Assembly (NCBI GenBank): GCA_051252075.1
Contig: JBPOFU010000077.1
Location: forward strand, 1 to 14,208
DNA from: Oceanococcus sp051252075
GTDB lineage: Bacteria; Pseudomonadota; Gammaproteobacteria; Nevskiales; Oceanococcaceae
Reading direction: 5' to 3'
DNA: 14,208 nt
The notes beneath the pieces were generated by a model. The model was not told where the DNA came from and made no database searches. It was given only the letters and a program-made list of their open reading frames with translations. Of this stretch, positions 12,976-14,208 are shown piece by piece (within the stretch, counting starts at the first letter, position 1; each line of letters opens with the position of its first letter). The position numbers and the translations under genes are program-made.

Positions 12976-13886
12976 CTTGAGGCCTGTTGAACGAGTTCAG
13001 TGTAGAGGATAAACAGCCCTTCCAAGGCGAGCAAGCGATTGATGCTTCCCCCCTGCCCTTGGCGGCGAATTTTTAGCAGCGAATCCCATAAGCGCTTAAC
13101 GCCATTCACGGCAATGTTTTGTTTCATGAGCTGCAAAAGCTGCTCCTGCCACCAGCAAAGAAACTCATCAAATTCTTGTTCTTTAATGCTCCCAGCCGCT
13201 TTTATCGGATCATTGTCGTGTTTCAAGCCATCCAAGACATCCGCCCACTGGCGCTGTTGTCCAAGCACTGCGGCCAAATTTTCCTTCTGTCTTTTAATTT
13301 CAACGGGGCCAAGTCTAGCCAGCACTGCATCGGATATTTCGGCGTAATCAGCACCTAGCCATGCGCGCGATTGCTGCAAACGCGCACCTGGCATCAGGAT
13401 GCGACTGCAGCGACTGCGAATGGTCGCGGGGATGCGCGACAACTGCTCAGCTGTCAGTAGAACATGCACTCCGTTTGGCGGCTCTTCTAACGTTTTAAGC
13501 AATGCATTGGCAGCCGCGCGATTCATCCGGTCCGCTTGATGTATTAATGCATAGCGACCGGCGCTGCTATTGGCCGTTAGCTGGATTTCTGTACAAAAGC
13601 CACGCACTTGATCAATTAAGATTTCCTTTTTATCTTCAGCACGACGAATTTCCAGCCAATCGGCCTGCCCTCCCGCTTCAAAAGTACGGCACGCCGCACA
13701 AACGTCGCAAGGTCTATCCTCGCCTGCGCTGCACAACGCAGTTTTTGCGAACTGTCGGGCAAATTCCGCTTTACCAGTTCCACGAGCTCCGACTATAAGT
13801 AGCGATTGAGGAAGGCGGCCGTCGCGCAACTGCTCTATTTGTTGCTGCCACAATGGTTCTTGCCAAGGAAAAGGTGCTGAACTCAT
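12972..13886 (-). CDS. holB: DNA polymerase III delta' subunit HolB
   Basis: HolB is the delta' subunit of the sliding-clamp loader. The 304 residues include a P-loop-like GARGTGK (33-39) and a zinc module with Cys52, Cys60, Cys63 and Cys66 (PCDVCAAC). The segment NALLKTLEEPP is typical of clamp-loader AAA+ proteins, as is the SRC motif at 158-160 (TIRSRCSR). The C-terminal helical domain (about 205-304) is less conserved, as usual, and starts with a Gln/Lys-rich helix. Here the P-loop keeps its GK pair. The ATG lies in an ATGA overlap with tmk and the stop overlaps pilZ in the same way, so the three genes are likely one coupled unit. Confidence 0.95.
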   Translation of the reverse strand: MSSAPFPWQEPLWQQQIEQLRDGRLPQSLLIVGARGTGKAEFARQFAKTALCSAGEDRPCDVCAACRTFEAGGQADWLEIRRAEDKKEILIDQVRGFCTEIQLTANSSAGRYALIHQADRMNRAAANALLKTLEEPPNGVHVLLTAEQLSRIPATIRSRCSRILMPGARLQQSRAWLGADYAEISDAVLARLGPVEIKRQKENLAAVLGQQRQWADVLDGLKHDNDPIKAAGSIKEQEFDEFLCWWQEQLLQLMKQNIAVNGVKRLWDSLLKIRRQGQGGSINRLLALEGLFILYTELVQQASR

Positions 13887-14208
13887 TGCAGAAAACTCAT
13901 GATTTCATCGCTCAAGCTTTGAGCCAACACATCCTCAGATAAAGAGGCATCAATCAATCGTCGATGCCGAACCTGGGCTCGCGCCTGATATGCCAAACGT
14001 AAGCGCTCCAAGTTATCCAAACTTTGACGATCAAAACGATCGCTATGGATGCGTTGCCCCATACGCTGCACTGCGATCGAAACGGGCAAGTCGAAAATAA
14101 AAACTTGATCTGGCTGTCTCGCGACTGTGTGCTCATTCAATGCGTCTATCCATTCGGCATCCTGCCCTCCCAGCATGCCCTGATAAACGTGGCTGGAATC
14201 GACGAAGC
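13883..14208 (-). CDS. tmk: Thymidylate kinase, C-terminal part (5' end outside window)
   Basis: Thymidylate kinase phosphorylates dTMP to dTDP. The open frame continues beyond the window edge. About 107 residues are visible, beginning FVDSSHVYQGMLGG (the DRxxxSxxxYQG region, whose initial DR is beyond the edge). QPDQVFIFDLPVSIAVQRM follows (the D-L-P/D-V-x-P-E strand), then a LID-like stretch with SDRFDRQ and the helix LERLRLAYQARA, then an IDAS near the end. The stop overlaps holB by 4 nt. Two points are unusual: the segment after YQG lacks the GxGRG seen in E. coli Tmk, and the motif is closer to the DSSxxYQG form of other phyla. The holB neighbourhood supports the call. Confidence 0.88.
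   Translation of the reverse strand, partial: FVDSSHVYQGMLGGQDAEWIDALNEHTVARQPDQVFIFDLPVSIAVQRMGQRIHSDRFDRQSLDNLERLRLAYQARAQVRHRRLIDASLSEDVLAQSLSDEIMSFLQ

Noticed and set aside
1..14208. CRISPR array, insertion sequence, prophage, toxin-antitoxin or defence island
   Set aside because: No spaced direct repeats, terminal inverted repeats, transposase, integrase or small paired toxin-antitoxin genes are visible. The genes are core functions.

Overview
This 14.2 kb window looks like ordinary chromosomal DNA from a gammaproteobacterium. The gene order ruvC-ruvA-ruvB-ybgC-tolQ-tolR-tolA-tolB-pal-cpoB-queE-queC-tRNA-Lys matches the arrangement I know from Pseudomonas and relatives. The tmk-holB-pilZ block at the right end is also typical of type IV pilus-bearing gammaproteobacteria. 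Genes are packed end to end. I see no insertion sequence, CRISPR array, phage gene or obvious compositional break.

Region 1 (1-8250, + strand) is a tightly packed run of twelve genes. It starts with the Holliday-junction machinery (ruvC 3' end, ruvA, ruvB). Next come the acyl-CoA thioesterase ybgC and the Tol-Pal envelope complex: TolQ/TolR proton-driven motor, TolA inner-to-outer membrane link, TolB periplasmic propeller, Pal lipoprotein and CpoB coordinator. It ends with two enzymes of the 7-deazaguanine (queuosine precursor) pathway, queE and queC. Almost every junction is a 4-17 nt overlap or a gap under 20 nt, which suggests one transcription unit or a few coupled ones.

Region 2 (8251-8512) is a short non-protein interval. 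It holds a complete tRNA-Lys(UUU) with encoded CCA, a plausible tRNA promoter overlapping the queC stop, and small hairpins. It also has a candidate promoter and ribosome binding site for the next gene.

Region 3 (8513-12615, + strand) has malate synthase G (glyoxylate shunt), followed 11 nt later by a PP2C-like protein that seems to have lost its metal-binding aspartates. After a 195-bp intergenic region with a perfect 16-bp AT palindrome comes a protein with two cyclic-nucleotide-binding-like domains fused to a rhodanese domain. These last two genes are the least standard part of the window.

Region 4 (12640-14208, - strand) reads toward region 3: tmk (5' end outside the window), holB and pilZ, each pair overlapping by 4 nt (ATGA). 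pilZ converges on the rhodanese-fusion gene.

I did not find a clearly new multi-gene system. The best leads are the apparent pseudophosphatase behind malate synthase G, the dual cNMP-rhodanese protein with its own intergenic region, and a CpoB that appears to be a lipoprotein.
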